Below are positions 1-13,186 of a stretch of 64,000 nucleotides of DNA, in pieces (position 1 is the first letter of the stretch; the number at the start of each line of letters is the position of its first letter). Below the pieces are notes generated by a model. The model ran no database searches and was not told the origin of the DNA. It saw only the letters and a program-made list of their open reading frames with translations. Source of the DNA: Trametopsis cervina. Its lineage: Eukaryota; Basidiomycota; Agaricomycetes; Polyporales; Irpicaceae. The DNA lies in the NCBI GenBank assembly GCA_022385755.1, contig MU278368.1, positions 309,003-373,002 of the forward strand, in the 5' to 3' direction. The position numbers and the translations under genes are program-made.

Positions 1-3000
1 TATTTGTTGTTGGTGATGTATCTGTGTGGGTACTATAAGAAGGAGACGGCGAGGTTCGATTGTGGGACGAAGGACTTTTTGGCGATGTTCTAGTGAGTGC
101 GGTGCGCTGCGATTTCTGCGGTTGTGCGCATGGCTGATTGCTCGGTGTGTGCAGTTACTCGTCTGCGCCGCCTGTGATTGCGCTTTTCGGGTTGAACTCG
201 GATCGTTTTCCGGCTCTGGTGGGGACGGTGTCGTTCATGGCCCTGTGCGTATTTCCTTTTTTTATCTCGTCTCCGCTGTTGTGCTCACACCGCTGCAGGG
301 CATGTTCGCTCATTGTTCCCGAGCGCCATACTTGGATTCGAAGTACGTGTACCCGCAAAGACAGCGACTGAGAAAAAAAAGCTGATACTTCGCACAGATG
401 TGATCAACTTTATGTGTTTCCACCTCTTTTTACTCTTCCTGCATTATCAACGGGATAGCGTACGTCCCACCTTCCCGCCCCTTTCCCACCCCCCTACTAA
501 TACTAATCTCCCACGCACAGGGCGAACGCCGTCTCTACATCCTCCGCGACCAGCTCAAAGTCCAATTCCGCGCGACCCAAAAAGCCCAAGTCGCCGAACG
601 GCACGCCGCGAACTCCAAACGTCGTCTCACCTCCTACGTCTTCCACGAAGTGCGCGTCCCGCTAAACACCGCCCTCCTCGCCGTCCAGAACATCGCAGCA
701 TCAGGCCACATCGACGCAGCGCACGACATCGAGTTCACAGCGCTCGAGGGGTCCCTGGGTATGATGTCCAAAGTGTTGAACGACGTGCTCGACTTCAATA
801 GGATGGATAGCGGAAGGTTCGAGAGCGTCGCGAAGCCGTATGCGTTCCACCAGGTCATGCGTTCCCTGTTTGTGCCGTTGAGGCTCGCGACGGACGCGAG
901 GGGACTCGAGTTCGTGACGGATCTGGATAGGAGTATTGATACTGTTACGAGGGAGGCGCTTTATGAGGCACTTGGGTATGATGAGGAGGGGGTTGTGCAG
1001 AGGATGGCGGGGGCGGGGGCGGGGGCGGAGGATGATGGGCTTGTGGTGGGGGATGAGACAAGGCTGAGGCAGATTATCACGAACCTTGCTAGGTGCGCAT
1101 CCATCTCTTCCCTTCTCTCCCTTCTTCTATCATTGTTATCGAAGGATGTGTAGCTGATATGATATTGGTTGGCGGCTGTAGCAACGCATGCAAGTTCACG
1201 CCCGCGGGCGGGAAGCTCGTCGTCAAAACGCGTCTCATCCTCCCGACGCGCCTGCTGCCGTCCCGCACGGACTCGGAGACGCTCACGAACTCGAACACGG
1301 ACTACTCAAAGGACACGAAGGACGACGAGTCGGACGGGAAGGGTTTCGTTGAAGGTAACGTACCTCGTCCTTCGGTTTTCGTTGTGCCACACAGCTGACG
1401 CCTCGACAGCGAAGGAAAATGCGCAGCTCTCGTCGACGCAGCTTGCACGACATAATACGCTGTTGAGGAAGCAGACGCCGCTTGAGTGGATCGTTGTGAG
1501 GATTGAGATCACGGATACGGGCGCGGGGATTCGGCCGAGGGATATCATCGAGAACAAGCTGTTCTGTGCGTCTCTTCCTTCTCTGTTCTGCTGACGTATA
1601 GTTGGATGCTCATTGCATGATTTCGCATAGCTGCCTTCACACAGACCGAACTCGGCAAGCAGCAGGGTGGCAAGGGCACGGGTCTCGGGCTCGCCCTCGT
1701 TCGCCAGATCGTGAAGCTGAGCGGGGGCCGGTTGGGTATACGCTCGAAACCGGGTTATGGGTCTACGTTCTGGGTCGAGATGCGTGAGTCTCCCCTCCGT
1801 ATTGTCCACTGTTTGAATGACAAAGCTGAACAATGTGGATGATACAGCGTTTGGAGTTGGTGCGAAAGCGGTTCCCATGCTCAACACGCCGGAGTATAAC
1901 CGTTCGGTTACCTCTACGCCGCGCCACGATCTGGACCCGTACATGCCGCTCGCACTGTCGGATGCCTCGCATACGACGGGGCGTACTCGTGCGCCGTCCG
2001 CGAGGCCTGGTGCGCAGACGAACGCTATGCATTCGATCATGGATCAACGTACGTGTTCTCATCATATCCTGTTGTTGTGCCAGGTACTCAAAAGTTTGTT
2101 GGATAACAGAGGGGCTTGTCGAGATATCCACCAAGGGCAACACCGACGGGCGAATACTGACCCGCATGCTCGGCGACACATCCACAGGCACAGACCCGAC
2201 GCCGACGGTCCCACTCACGACCCCAGAATCCTCGCCCACCATCACACCTCCCATGCCCCCATTAACGACCCGAGCGTCCTCCAACACCACCGTCCGACCC
2301 AACTTCGTCCAACTGCCGTCCCCAGCGCTCTTCCCCTACGACGAGAGCCTCCACGAACGTCCAAGCACCGACGGCTCCGCCAGCGCAGCATCTCAGATAA
2401 CCTGGCAGATCGGGCTGCGCGTCCTCGTAGTCGACGACGACCCGCTCACGCGAAAGCTAATGGCACGGATGCTCTCGCGCCTCGGGTGCAAAGTGTCCAC
2501 AGCCGAGAACGGCGACATCGCGCTCGAGCTGATCCTGAACGGCCACTCGTCCGCGCGTCCGACGCCTGCGTCTGAGCGCGAGAACTACGGGAGCGCGGGA
2601 TTGAGCATCGAGGCGCTCGCTGCTGCTGCTGCGCAGGCGACGGACGAGCATAAGTACTCGGTTGTGTTTTTGGATAATCAGATGCCGGTTATGTCGGGGT
2701 TGGATGCTGTGGCGCGGTTGAGGGAGATGGGGAGGAAGGATTTTGTTGTTGGCGTCACTGGTATGTTTTTAGCTGAGCTTGAGCGGTGTAGGCATGCTAA
2801 CAGAACCTGTTTAGGCAACGCTCTCTTAGACGACCAACAAGAGTTTTATAGTGCCGGCGTTGACCAGTAAGTTTTTATGTTGCGCAGATGCGCGTGCAGG
2901 TTGCTGATGACGATTTTAGTGTTCTCACGAAACCGGTACAAGAGAAGAACCTCAGAGCGATGCTCGCCCTCGCCGACGAGCGTCGGAAACAAAGACTACT

Positions 3001-3031
3001 CGACGCGCCCGATCCTCCGATACCCTTATGA
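1..3031 (+). CDS. Transmembrane hybrid histidine kinase, 5' partial
   Basis: A hybrid sensor kinase that should autophosphorylate on His and pass phosphate to its own receiver domain, feeding a phosphorelay. The window opens in frame inside the membrane region; the first exon ends at base 92 and the next begins at 155. Hydrophobic segments (for example LFGLNSDRFPALVGTVSFM near 185-240) lead to a HisKA domain with H-box FHEVRVPLN (His codon 644-646). The HATPase domain shows NACKFTP, DTGAGI and GKGTGLGLAL. The receiver starts LVVDDDPLTRKLMARM, its acceptor Asp is near base 2673, and it ends VDHVLTKPV. The stop is at 3029-3031. The same domains, and matching introns where compared, are found in the kinase at 48010-52033. 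The 5' end lies outside the window. The sensed signal is unknown. Confidence 0.9.
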
Positions 3032-3887
3032 CCTTCGCGACCCACGTCTGCTCACCTTTCGTCTTTTATTTATCAGTAACCCTCACGTTCCGTGCATCTA
3101 TGGCGTCTCATCACTCATCTTCATCGCACCCCCGTCTCGTCTCGTCTCGTCTCACAGCTCGCTCCACGTCACGTCACGTCGCATCGCACCCACAGCATAG
3201 TATCCACCACCGTCCCGTCTGCAATCCACCCATATCTCGCCCCAGCCCATTTGTGTACCATTATCCAACACGTCGTGTTTCTTGTTTGCTTCATCGTTGT
3301 ATTGTATATCGCCCAGCCTACCCCCTTACCCACGGTAGCCGCCTATTAGCATCCCCCTCATGCCCACGCCATGCCCTCTTACCACTAGTATAATACTCCC
3401 CTACACTAATATTTTTTTCATCTGAACACTCATTCTTTTTCCGACTCGGGTTGTGTTGCTCAAGTAGATTCCAGAACATATGTGTTGCGTTTTCGTTTAG
3501 GACGGTAATTTCAGGGTGCTCTTAACGAGTTATTGACGCCATCTGTCTGTGTGTGCATTAATCACGATCAGCGCACGCCGCTCAACTCAACTCAGAGCAA
3601 AGGTAGGTAAGTGGATGAGCTCTTCCAGCGAAGCCGTGCGCCGCGCATCCGGCGCCGACGTCGATGCAAGATGTATATCAGTACTTCCTATGATAACAAT
3701 GCAGAGAGAGATACAGATGCGTGTAGGATATATATAATATGTATATGTATATGTGAAAATGCGAGGAAAGAAGAAAAACACAGACGGGACGAACGCACAA
3801 AGCACGATGGGGGAGAGAAGAGCGGATCCGTACGGGCTGAGAAAGCAAGAGCAGCAGGCAGGGCGGGGGAGAAGAGGATGGCGATCG
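3032..3887. other. Intergenic, convergent 3' flanks
   Basis: Gap between the kinase and the RhoGEF gene, which converge here. It holds short tandem repeats (CGTCT about four times near 3133-3153, CACGT three times near 3165-3180) and an AT-rich run near 3727-3755. The small open frames look non-coding. Probably 3' UTRs and terminators of both genes. Confidence 0.6.
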
Positions 3888-6800
3888 TTATTGCGCGCGC
3901 ATCTGGACACGCATGATCCGGTCGTCTGAGACCATGAGGATCTCATCGCGGCCGGATGAAGGGCCCCGGAGTTGGTGGGGAGGGTATGGCGAGGCATAGC
4001 CGTTGCTCTGCAGCGAGGGGCGACCGTTGTATGCGCCACCGGGTTCGGCGCCGTAGTGAGTCGGGACACCGTACGGTTGTTGGTACGGAGGATAGATCTG
4101 TGAGGAGTTCGTGGTGGAGGGCGGGGTGTCGGCGAACAGGAGGCGGAGGTTGTTGCCCTGGATTATCTGTGACATCGATGCTGTGGTGACGTCCCGAATC
4201 TCAACGAAGGTGGGCTCAAAGGCGAGCACGTAGGGGTATTGGAGGGCTGCGTACGACCATCAGACGGTACCTAGTGGAAGAAAAGCAGTGAATGCGTACC
4301 GAATCCTGTGGGACTGCCCTCCCAGTATATCATAAACTTCTCCTTGGATCGCCAGCCAGTTTTGTTAACATAAAAGGCGAACTCTGCATACACCATGAGT
4401 GGCACATCGTGTCAGATAACGTATCTCAACTCACCGTCATAACACAAAAGGAACTCGTTGTCTATTCGGAATATAGCCATCGGACGCAGGCCCTCCTTCT
4501 TGCGCACAAAGTCTAGCGAGTTGTCTGCAGGATCAAGCAAACCCTGGGTGTCCAATGTCTCCAGATCCACGATCTCAAAGCCATTCGAGCAGCCAATGCA
4601 CAACCGCGTCTTCAAGAAATGTATCGAGCTTGACTGCACAGGAATGTAGAATTCCTACAGCAACAGACAAAACGTCAGCACTTTCCTTACGACACAATTA
4701 AGACATTCCCACCTTCACAGGTCTCAGTGTGTCATTCCCGCCCTGCAGGATCTTTTTGAATGTAGGCTTGTTCTTCCCGCGCGTCTGCGTGTCGATCGGC
4801 TCAAGAGCCTTGATGGTGCTGGACAGCGCACTAGACTTCACCACGCACACAAGCGTTTTCCCTAAGCATACGCCCGCCTTAAAGAACGAGATGTGCGACG
4901 CTATCCGCTTCGCGCGCTTCACGCCGGACAGGGGATCTCGAGGGTCCAGCGCATCCATGGGGAAGGTGACGACGACGCCCTCTGCGAGGACGATAAGGAG
5001 CTGGTAATCCTCGAGCACGTCCACTTGCGTGACGTCCGCCAGTGCGAGGACCTTCATCGGCTCGCGGTGCGGCTCCCACAGATTCGAGATATACACGCCG
5101 TCCGCAGTTCCATACACCGCACGTCTCCCTTGACCTTCGCCACACGCGTCAGCCGCCTTCAACAGGCCATGAAAAAGAAAGCTCACTAAACGGTGCCGCG
5201 CAGTTCACACGGTTATTCCCCACAAAGAAGCCCTCGCTGAGCACAACAGTCTCAAAGAAGCGGCTGCGCTCGCGCATGGCCTCCTGCTGGCGCGCGATGT
5301 GCTCGACCCACTTGCGCTGGCTCACGTACGTGCTCGCCCAGAGCGTCATCTGGTAATACTTACGCCCGAGATGCACGAACGTAAGCGAGTACCCGCCTTT
5401 CGCTTCCTTGATCGGGATCACTGGCGCGTGAGGCGAATTCTTGGATAGTACTGCTTTATTTCGTGATGCGCTCTTCGATGAGTGGTCTTCATCCGGTGCT
5501 GAGACGAGTAGGAGTTCCAGGGGTATAGGCTTCATGATATAATGTTTAGATCGACAGCTCGCGGTTGGATAAAAATTCAACACTCACCCGTCGGTACACC
5601 TTATACTGCTCCGTCTTCGTCTTCTGCTTCACCATCAAAAGCGCATGATCAAACAAGAACACGACCAATTCAGCACTATCCCCCTGTCCACCTCCTCGTT
5701 TCTTCAACGGGCCCTTATACACGAGCTCGCGGCCCTCTTCTCTCAGACGCAGATCCTACACAAAGTAGCCCGTTCAAAGCAGACCAAGAGCGACGGGATT
5801 GCACTTACGACTTGCTCGCCCGCGCGGAACACGAGCTGCTGGTCGAGCTGGAGCAGGTTGAACCGGTTCTCTGCCTTACCCGTCTCTGCGTTCACGGCGC
5901 GCAGGAAACCGCGCACGATTTCGACGACTTTGGGGAGGACGGTCTTGTCGGGGTTCGAGTCTGGTGTGTGCTTGAGGACTGCTTCGAGGAGGAGCGGGTA
6001 CCGTGCGAGACGCGTTGTTGGCTTCGTCAGGTACCCGTTCAGCTCCAGCTTGCGCGACTCGGGGCGCCGTTCCACTTCCTGCACACGCAGACGGATTCAT
6101 CAGTTTACACCAAGCCCATACTCTCACTCACGCAACAAACGCCGCAAAACAACCACGTACCTCGACAAACTGCGCAAACGCCGGATTCGCGCTCTTCTCC
6201 TTCTCAAACTCAAACTTGCCATACAGCTGATGGGCGCCATAATCCACAAACGGGCCAAAATTGGGCACCGCATCGAGCAGGACGTCGCCGATCTGCTCTA
6301 CTACTGCGTACGACTTCTGCCGCTTGTTCAGCGCGTCCCGCAGACGCGTGTTCACCGCGATGATGTCGCTGATGTTCCAGAACACTTGCTCGACAAAGTC
6401 TGTGCGGCGCGATTCGGGGATGATGTCGGATTCGCGGAGGGGTTTCATCCAGAGCTGTGTAGAGAAAATATATACGGGTGAGGGGGAGGCGGTTGAGAAT
6501 GGATGAGAGACTCACGTCGCGCAGGTACTCCATGTCTCGCACAAAGTCGCGCTCGGTGTAGATGACCTCGTTGATCGCCTCCTGTCGCTTCTTCTCCTGG
6601 TCAGAGACCTTGTCGAGGATGCTCTGCGGCACCGAATGGATCCACAACGTCCCGGGTTCCTACAAACCACACATCAGCGTCTCCCCACACAGCAAAAAGC
6701 ATACAACGTACGATCAACTCCCCCAAACTCTCCCTACTAATCTGCTTCTTCAACCCCGGCTGCGGCTTCATATGCAAGCGCGCCTGCTGCTCCAACCGTC

Positions 6801-8628
6801 TCGGACACGCAATAGAGTAACAAAGCTGATCGCGCGTGCACGTCGGCGAATAACAGTCCGTGAGCAGCGTAAACACGCCCGACGGCAACGGCACCTCGTC
6901 CGCGCCCACCGAGCCGCGTCTTCCCCTCCCGTTCGTCGTGGTGGTAGTAGTGACGGTATCTGGCGACTTGAGCGAGTCGGGCGGGGACGGCGAGCCGTCC
7001 CGCTGCCCGTTGTCGAGGCCCGACTCGGCCGAGCCGTCCGGGCTCTGTTTGAGCAGAACAGCAGCCTCACCCTCGCCCTCGCCTATAAGCGGATCCGCAC
7101 GCGCCTTCACCACCGTCCCCACTTTGTCGAGATCATGCACGCCCAGTTCTCCGCTGACGAACGGGCTCGGGAGCTTCGTGCGGAACTGGTACAGATCGTG
7201 CGTGCTATCGCGGAGCCTATGATCGTACGTGACGGCATGGAAGAACTTCTGCGCGTCGAGCGCGCGACCGAGGAGGAGCGCGAGGTTCCGGTCCGTCGTC
7301 TTGATGATCGCGGCGATCTTGTCGACGGCCTCGCGCCCGTTGAACGCGTCTGTGTATGTCAGCCCGTCTTTGACCTGGTCCGAGAGCACGAGCGAGTCTT
7401 TGAGGGCCTGCGCGACGCGCGAGAGGAGCGCGGGGTACACTACTGGTGTGCGGCGCCGTGGGCGGGGAGGTGTCGAGTCGGCGGAGTCGCGCCAGGGGGA
7501 CGACATGTGTGGATTTGGATGTGGGATGGGCGGACGCATGCCGATGCCGCGCGTGCTGTCGAGCATGGCGCGCATTTGGGGGGTGATGGTTGCGGACATG
7601 GACCGTGCGCGGTCTTGCGAGGAGCGGTCTCGTCGTGCGCCGGGGACGAGCCCTGGGAGCGTGCGTGAGGACTCTGACGAGCGGCGCCCTGAGGAGTAGG
7701 CGGAGGAGATGGCGGAGGGGACGGTGGGCGAGAGGTCGGCGGCGGTGGAGGATGCGGGGGAGGTGCTCAGGTGTGCGTTTGCGTTTGCGGTGCTCACTGT
7801 CGTGTCTAGTTGGAGCGGATAGGGTCCTGTCGAGCTTGATGCGATTGGCTGTTCGGGGATGGGGCTGAAGGCGGACGAGGCAGACAGACGGGAGCGCACG
7901 CTATTGGGCTGCGAATATGCGCCATTCGTTCTTTGCTGCTGCTGTTGTTGCTGTTGTTGGTGATTGTACACATCCAAGAACGTCCCCTCCGGGCCCAAGA
8001 CCGAGCTCTCAAAATCGAGACCAAGCCTCCCATCGTCCGTCTCGATGTTGAGTCCGATGCGCGGCGAGTCCGCCGCGTACGAATGTCGATCCGCCGAGTT
8101 TTGGTGCAGGCCCGACGGGTGGTGTTGGTGCGTGGCGGCGTACACCTGCGCCTGGTACGCCTGCGCGGGCGTGAGGCCTGTCTGCGTGAGTGCCTCGAGA
8201 CTCGGGTCGGGCGGTTCCTCAGGGAGGGGCGCAATGATCCCTGCCGTCCTGCCTGCAGACCGCGCGCGGCTCGTCGTCGACGGCGGTCTGAGCGACTGCA
8301 TGCTCGCGCGCGCGGGCTGCGGTTGCGGGCTGCCGCTGGTCGTATAGTGTTGCGTTTGCGTGTATACGGACGATAGCTGGGGCGAAGCGGGGTATGCGAC
8401 AGACGGTGCGCGCGTGGATGCGTACGAGGTGCGCCGACCGAGCGAAGCGGTGTATGGTGAGGAGGCGGCGGTCGCTGCGGGGTGCTGGTACGGGGACTGA
8501 CTGTACGGGTCGTAAGCCGCCTGCTGGGGGGTTGGTTGGTGGTGGGCTGCAACGGGACGACCGAAGATGGACTCGTAGGCGGTGCTGCGCTTGTCTGGCT
8601 GTGCGCGGGGACCGAGGGGCCTCTCCAT
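3888..8628 (-). CDS. Rho1 guanine nucleotide exchange factor, Rom2/Tus1-like (DEP-RhoGEF-PH-CNH)
   Basis: Predicted exchange factor for Rho1, acting at the plasma membrane in the cell-wall integrity pathway. ATG is at 8628. A disordered N-terminus of about 395 residues is rich in Ser, Pro and Gln, with a pure Gln run encoded near 7930-7965. A DEP-like domain (about residues 397-486) starts VYPALLSRVAQALKDSL. The RhoGEF domain follows (QEAINEVIYTERDFVRDMEY, later RYPLLLEAVLKHT). Next is a PH region (ELVYKGPLKKRG, VVFLFDHALLMVK), then a C-terminal CNH domain (for example VYGTADGVYISNLW). The protein ends in a Pro/Tyr-rich tail with a stop at 3888-3890. Several short introns lie between 4230 and 6720. 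The domain order matches fungal Rom2/Tus1 proteins; which of the two it is cannot be settled here. Confidence 0.9.
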
Positions 8629-9900
8629 CGTCGGGGGCGTCGACGGCGGCGATGAGAGGGTGCGAGCTCGTGGTGGGAGACTTCAAAATGGAGTGAGACG
8701 CGCGAAGGGCAGCGGCTATCGCTCCTGCCTTCCGCCTTGGCCTGACTCTGTGACACCACGCTGGCCGTCGTTTCAGCTCTGTTTATTCATCGGACCCGAA
8801 TCTGCTCCTCTTTTGTTCTCGTGCAATAATCTATTCTCTGCGTCGCCCACGGCTGGCTGGCTTAATCTACCGAGATCGTCGCTGCCAGGCGCGGGCCACC
8901 GATAAAAATATTTACGTGCGTGTTTATCCTCATCGTTGACAGCATATCGATGATTATCGTGCAAAACTGCTGACAAGCCCACCGCTTGCCTCTCGAGCAA
9001 GCCTCTCTGCCACGCACCAGTCGTGCACATACATCGTGGCGCAAAACGCGGCCGAGATGACTACAGCAGATTGTTCAGCCTGTCTCGTCGAACAAAACAT
9101 CGGAAAAACAGCGAATGACGACGCAAATGACGAGCCTTGTATTCTGCTCTTGGGGAAACCGATAACTGGACCGCTAGCATTGGCCTGGGGATGCATACAC
9201 AACTCTGCAACGGTACACCGGTCGTTGCCACGCTGGCTTCGCGTTTCCCAGTGTTTGTTTTACACTGCGGAGAAGGTTTCACGACATAAGTTGGTGTACC
9301 TATTGGCAAGTTTCGACGGGCTACCCGCACTCCGAATATACATCCCCGACATGCCCTTCACACAACCTTTACACAGAGAATGACGTCGGCGTTGAGGCTA
9401 CTGTGTTGCATACACTTGCATCAGGTGCGCATATAGTCGCTGATGTTGCGTAAGGATAACATGTTCCGGTATCTCAACGCTGGGTGTATGTTTGTGGAGC
9501 ATTCAGGAACGCAGAGTGTGGAATTCCTATTCACTAAAGGGTCCGACGACGAGAGCCGTGAGGGTTTGTTGCGGTTGCGTGTTGCCAGCTTCACGCGTAC
9601 TTGCTTGTGACGTCAGCTGAATTGGCTGCACATAACAGTGGCTTATCACCTCGGGCCACCCAGACGCAGGCGAGAAGGCGACGGTGAACTCGCAACGACA
9701 ACGCTGAGCCAATGATCAAACTATCCGCAAAGTGCAAGGCCAGGGGAGATGTAGGATAATTGGTATGATAGAAAAATAGAAGGCCAAGACGACGTTGTAT
9801 TAGACAGAAGTGTACCTATCTACCAATACACCTGGTAGTAGTACACGGGTCGATGCCAGTTTTGCGCGCTGATATTGCTGAAATGTGTGCCTAGATACTA
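8629..9900. other. Intergenic, upstream of the RhoGEF gene
   Basis: Holds the promoter side of the RhoGEF gene. Open frames on both strands (for example 9036-9383 plus) show no recognisable domain, no splice logic and no compositional bias that would support a gene. Confidence 0.5.
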
Positions 9901-10363
9901 CAGAAGAACCTCCAATAAGGCATACCCTTCCGTTGTGCCCTCAGGGTATGCGTTAGTGGGGGGTATGCCCTATGCGAAAGGCGCCTGTAGTAAGCGCCCG
10001 TACTTCGCACATAATTAAGTCATAGAGGTATATGTTATGAGCTTATTGAAGTCTACAACTAAGAGCATACTTAGTTATTGTTGTTGTAGACATTACATAC
10101 ACATGATCAAAGTTCACAATAAGGCATGGGGCGCTGATAAGACTCACATTTAGCAGGTTGCACATCAAAAACCGATATTTATACCTGATAGGCGCACATA
10201 ATGTATGCCTTTTTTTCGGCCATGGAGGTATGCCTTATGGGGTATGGGAGAGTTATGCCTTATGCACTGATTTCCCCCGCAAACCAACTTGGTTTTCTCG
10301 AAAATGTATGCGTTAGTGGAGAGTATGCCTTTTCGGGGGCATGCCTTATTAGAGGTTCTTCTG
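9901..10363. mobile_element. MITE with 27-bp terminal inverted repeats and TA flanks
   Basis: The left end starts CAGAAGAACCTCCAATAAGG. The reverse complement of the right end starts CAGAAGAACCTCTAATAAGG. Over 27 bases the two ends differ at only two positions. Each end is flanked by TA (9899-9900 and 10364-10365), the target-site duplication typical of Tc1/mariner/pogo transposons. At 463 bp, with no transposase frame inside, it fits a non-autonomous element. The motif ATGCCTTAT or its complement recurs inside (about 9914, 10118, 10230, 10255, 10341). A longer block beginning GTATGCGTTAGTGG is repeated directly at 9946 and 10305. Confidence 0.85.
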
Positions 10364-11638
10364 TATTCCTCTGTCAGATGTGTCGTCCGAAAAATAATAA
10401 TCTCGCAGACGTTTGACGTTATCTACGCTCCCGTACTGCGTGCGCGGTCATGCTTGTCGGTTCGTACTTCGTTGCGCGTGGCACAGATATGCTCCCGGCA
10501 CCCTCATTCGACCGCTGCTTCGTTACATGTAAATTGGGATATTAGAACGGGGTATGAGTTTGTTTTTCGGCAAAAAATTGTAGGCCGTAGAACATGTTGT
10601 TTTCCAGCGACTTGAACCTTAGACCTCGCGTCTTTTGGTGTCTGTGGCGATTGCATCAAACGATCGTGCAACTTCGTGTTCTGAACCCTGCGCTCTGCGA
10701 CGTGCATCTGGGCGCCTATTGTGTGATGGCAACTACTCAATTCGGTACGGGCTTACAATGTAAGCTTGCTGAAGAGTTGGAGAGCACTATGTAAACTGTC
10801 GCATGGACTCTATTAGATATTTTTGCCTTGCAGGTCACCTTGTTGCCACTCTGTGGTGTTTCTGGGTCTTACGTTGGTGAAGAGCATTACCGACAAACTG
10901 CCATACTAGGGCATCTGCGCATCACGCGCCAACTACCATATATGCAAGACTTCGGCTTCTCCAGCGTGCCGCTACGGTCCGATGGGCGTCTGGGAGCACA
11001 TACTTGTGAAGGCCGTTACAGCGAGACTCATCCTACTGATACAGGCCGAAAGTTTTTATAGTAGGTCAACTATAATATAATAAACATGTCCTCAAATTTT
11101 TGTACACATAGCGTTCGGGGACAACAACACGCAAAATATGTTGCGAGATCGTGAGGCGCCAGCGTCTCTTTCAGCGGGACCTGCCGGACGTCAATAACTT
11201 CCAAATCAGGGCATCCATCAATTGATGGGCCAAGGTCCTGAGTTCAAGGTTCAGAAGGCACGTTTCACGTCTCACATCTCAAGGCGCAGGAATTTTTGCC
11301 GATAAATAATGTCATAACGGGGATTCCAGCAATAAGATGCGTCGACGGTATGCAACCAACAACGGAACATGATACTGTAATATCCCTCATCACATCTTTG
11401 AAGTTTGTTCTTGAGAAATACGACTTTCGCAGCCTTATAATAGCTCACTGACCAACGCACGATGAGTCATCATTCAGGGCACTTGAGCAGGGTGCCGGTC
11501 CGCGAAGGCCGCGCCGGCATGTCGCCCACTCTCAGGAGAATGTTGTCCTATATCAGCCACAACTGCGGCGTTTTCTGCTCTTAACCACCACAACCACAGC
11601 TCTCCGTCTCCTCAAATCACTCGTGCGGATCGTCTGGG
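10364..11638. other. Intergenic, no gene recognised
   Basis: About 1.3 kb between the MITE and the next gene. Short frames on both strands have no recognisable domains. The last few hundred bases are presumably the promoter of the gene starting at 11639. Confidence 0.5.
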
Positions 11639-12600
11639 ATGGACGACACCCGCTACGCACAGCGTCGCTACTCCCGCCCTCAGACCGCACCGTCCACCAG
11701 CGCAGATCCCGGTCGCATACGTGGCCGAACGCCCCTACGACCGCCCTATGGAGCGTCATACGACCACGCACCGATGAAGCCCGCCGCGCTCAGCGCGCTC
11801 GCAGGGAGCTCGCGTGCGGGGATGAAGTCGAAAATCATGAGCAGCGTGAAACGGTCGCTCTCACACACCGTCGAGGGCAAGAAACCCGAATCGGGGCCGG
11901 CGGTGAGTCCCAGTGCCGTTCTAAGCGGCCACGCGAGCATATTATAGACGTACCCAACGTTTCCGCCTCACAGCTGCCGTCGTCCGCCGCTGCGGGGATG
12001 TACTCGACGCCGGAGGAGAGTCTGCGTCCGTCAAGATCGCCCGTCGACACCCTCCCTAGGAGCCCCACCATCGAGCAAATAGCGATGGGGCTGCATATAT
12101 CTCGTACACCCCATCTTGGGGCATCGAAAGCATACAGCCCTCGGTCTCGCCACCGCGATCCCCCTGAAGCCCTCTCGCCACACCCGCGAAATCCTACACG
12201 ACCAACTCACCGCAGAGGCGACTCAGCGCCGCCGACGATCGTGCAACTACCGCCGCCCCCACAGCGCTCAGCCATGCGCAAGCCCGAATCCACCGGCGGC
12301 TCGCTCCCATCGCTCTCCGTGCCCCTAACGCCATCGGACTCGCACACATCGCTATCAACGCTCACATCAACGCACGCGCCGTCGACGCCGCGCTCAAGCC
12401 GCAGCGGGAGCGTACGTGCCGCGACGTTCGCGTCGCGTCTGCAGTTCAGCATGTCGCGGCTCCTGCTGCCGATGAGGAAGAACTCGGCGGCGTCCCTGAT
12501 GAGCGCGAGCACCAGCACGAGTGATGCGTCTTCGGCGGAGCTGGCGCCGCGCAAGACGGTGCGGTTCTCGGCTGTGCCGAAGAACATCGACGAGCTATGA
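11639..12600 (+). CDS. Hypothetical disordered Ser/Pro-rich protein, 296 aa
   Basis: Not recognised. Two exons: 11639-11902 and 11974-12600, joined across a 71-nt GT-AG intron (GTGAGT donor, CTCACAG acceptor) that keeps frame. The product has no membrane segment or signal peptide. It is rich in Ser, Pro, Arg and Thr, with runs such as PPPPQRS and SASTSTSDASS that suggest a disordered, phosphorylatable protein. A short basic-hydrophobic stretch (ATFASRLQFSMSRLLLPMRK) and a C-terminal RKTVRFSAVPKNIDEL are the most ordered-looking parts. RKTVRF resembles the KxVxF (RVxF) docking motif of protein phosphatase 1, but that reading is only a suggestion. An alternative upstream frame is open before 11974 but starts without a good ATG. 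Confidence 0.6.
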
Positions 12601-13186
12601 AGATGAAAATTTTATCTGGCGACCCAACCCACCTCGACTCTGCACTCTTCTGCGCTACTGTATGTATCGTCAGTCCGAGCACCGCGCCCGTGTTTTTTTT
12701 TGGCATCTGCAGCACAGTATATATACCAACGAGCGACGAGCAGAACTGTACTTCTATTTCTTGCACGCATGCATGCAGGCATCCCGTCCCATTCGCATCG
12801 CTATTGTTATTGGTTTATCTAGCACTCCATTCCATCCTTCCATTCCATACATCCATCCATACACATATACATACATACGACAGACAGAAAGACAGACACC
12901 CTGCGATACTCATATACTGTAGCTCTGGCAATTTATTGATTTGTTCCCGCCGCGGCGGCTCGGCAATCTGCGCATGCGCGGCTCTGTTTGTCGTCTTGTC
13001 TCACTGAATGGCATGGCCACCAACCGCCTGTGTTTTTGTTCATCATCACCTGTCTTCTCCTTCTCCCCCCACCCGCTCGCCGCTTTTCATCCCCGTTAAT
13101 ACCATTAACCTCCAACACAACCATCGTCGCATAGACCACACCGCACTATACATCCCTCTACCTAATCTCAGATTGTTAATTCCGCG
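12601..13186. other. Intergenic with CATT/CATA low-complexity run
   Basis: 3' flank of the preceding gene and promoter of the DnaJ gene. Bases about 12825-12900 are a degenerate run of CCATT, CATA and CAGA units. No gene was seen. Confidence 0.6.

Noticed and set aside
7932..7970. Trinucleotide tract as a standalone microsatellite
   Set aside because: It encodes the Gln run of the RhoGEF N-terminus in frame, so it is part of that coding region.
9036..9383. 115-codon plus-strand frame upstream of the RhoGEF gene
   Set aside because: No domain, no good start context, overlapping frames of similar length on the other strand.
11200..11280. tRNA-like GAGTTCAAGGTTCAG string
   Set aside because: It recalls a T-arm, but no matching acceptor stem, A-box or anticodon arm can be placed upstream.
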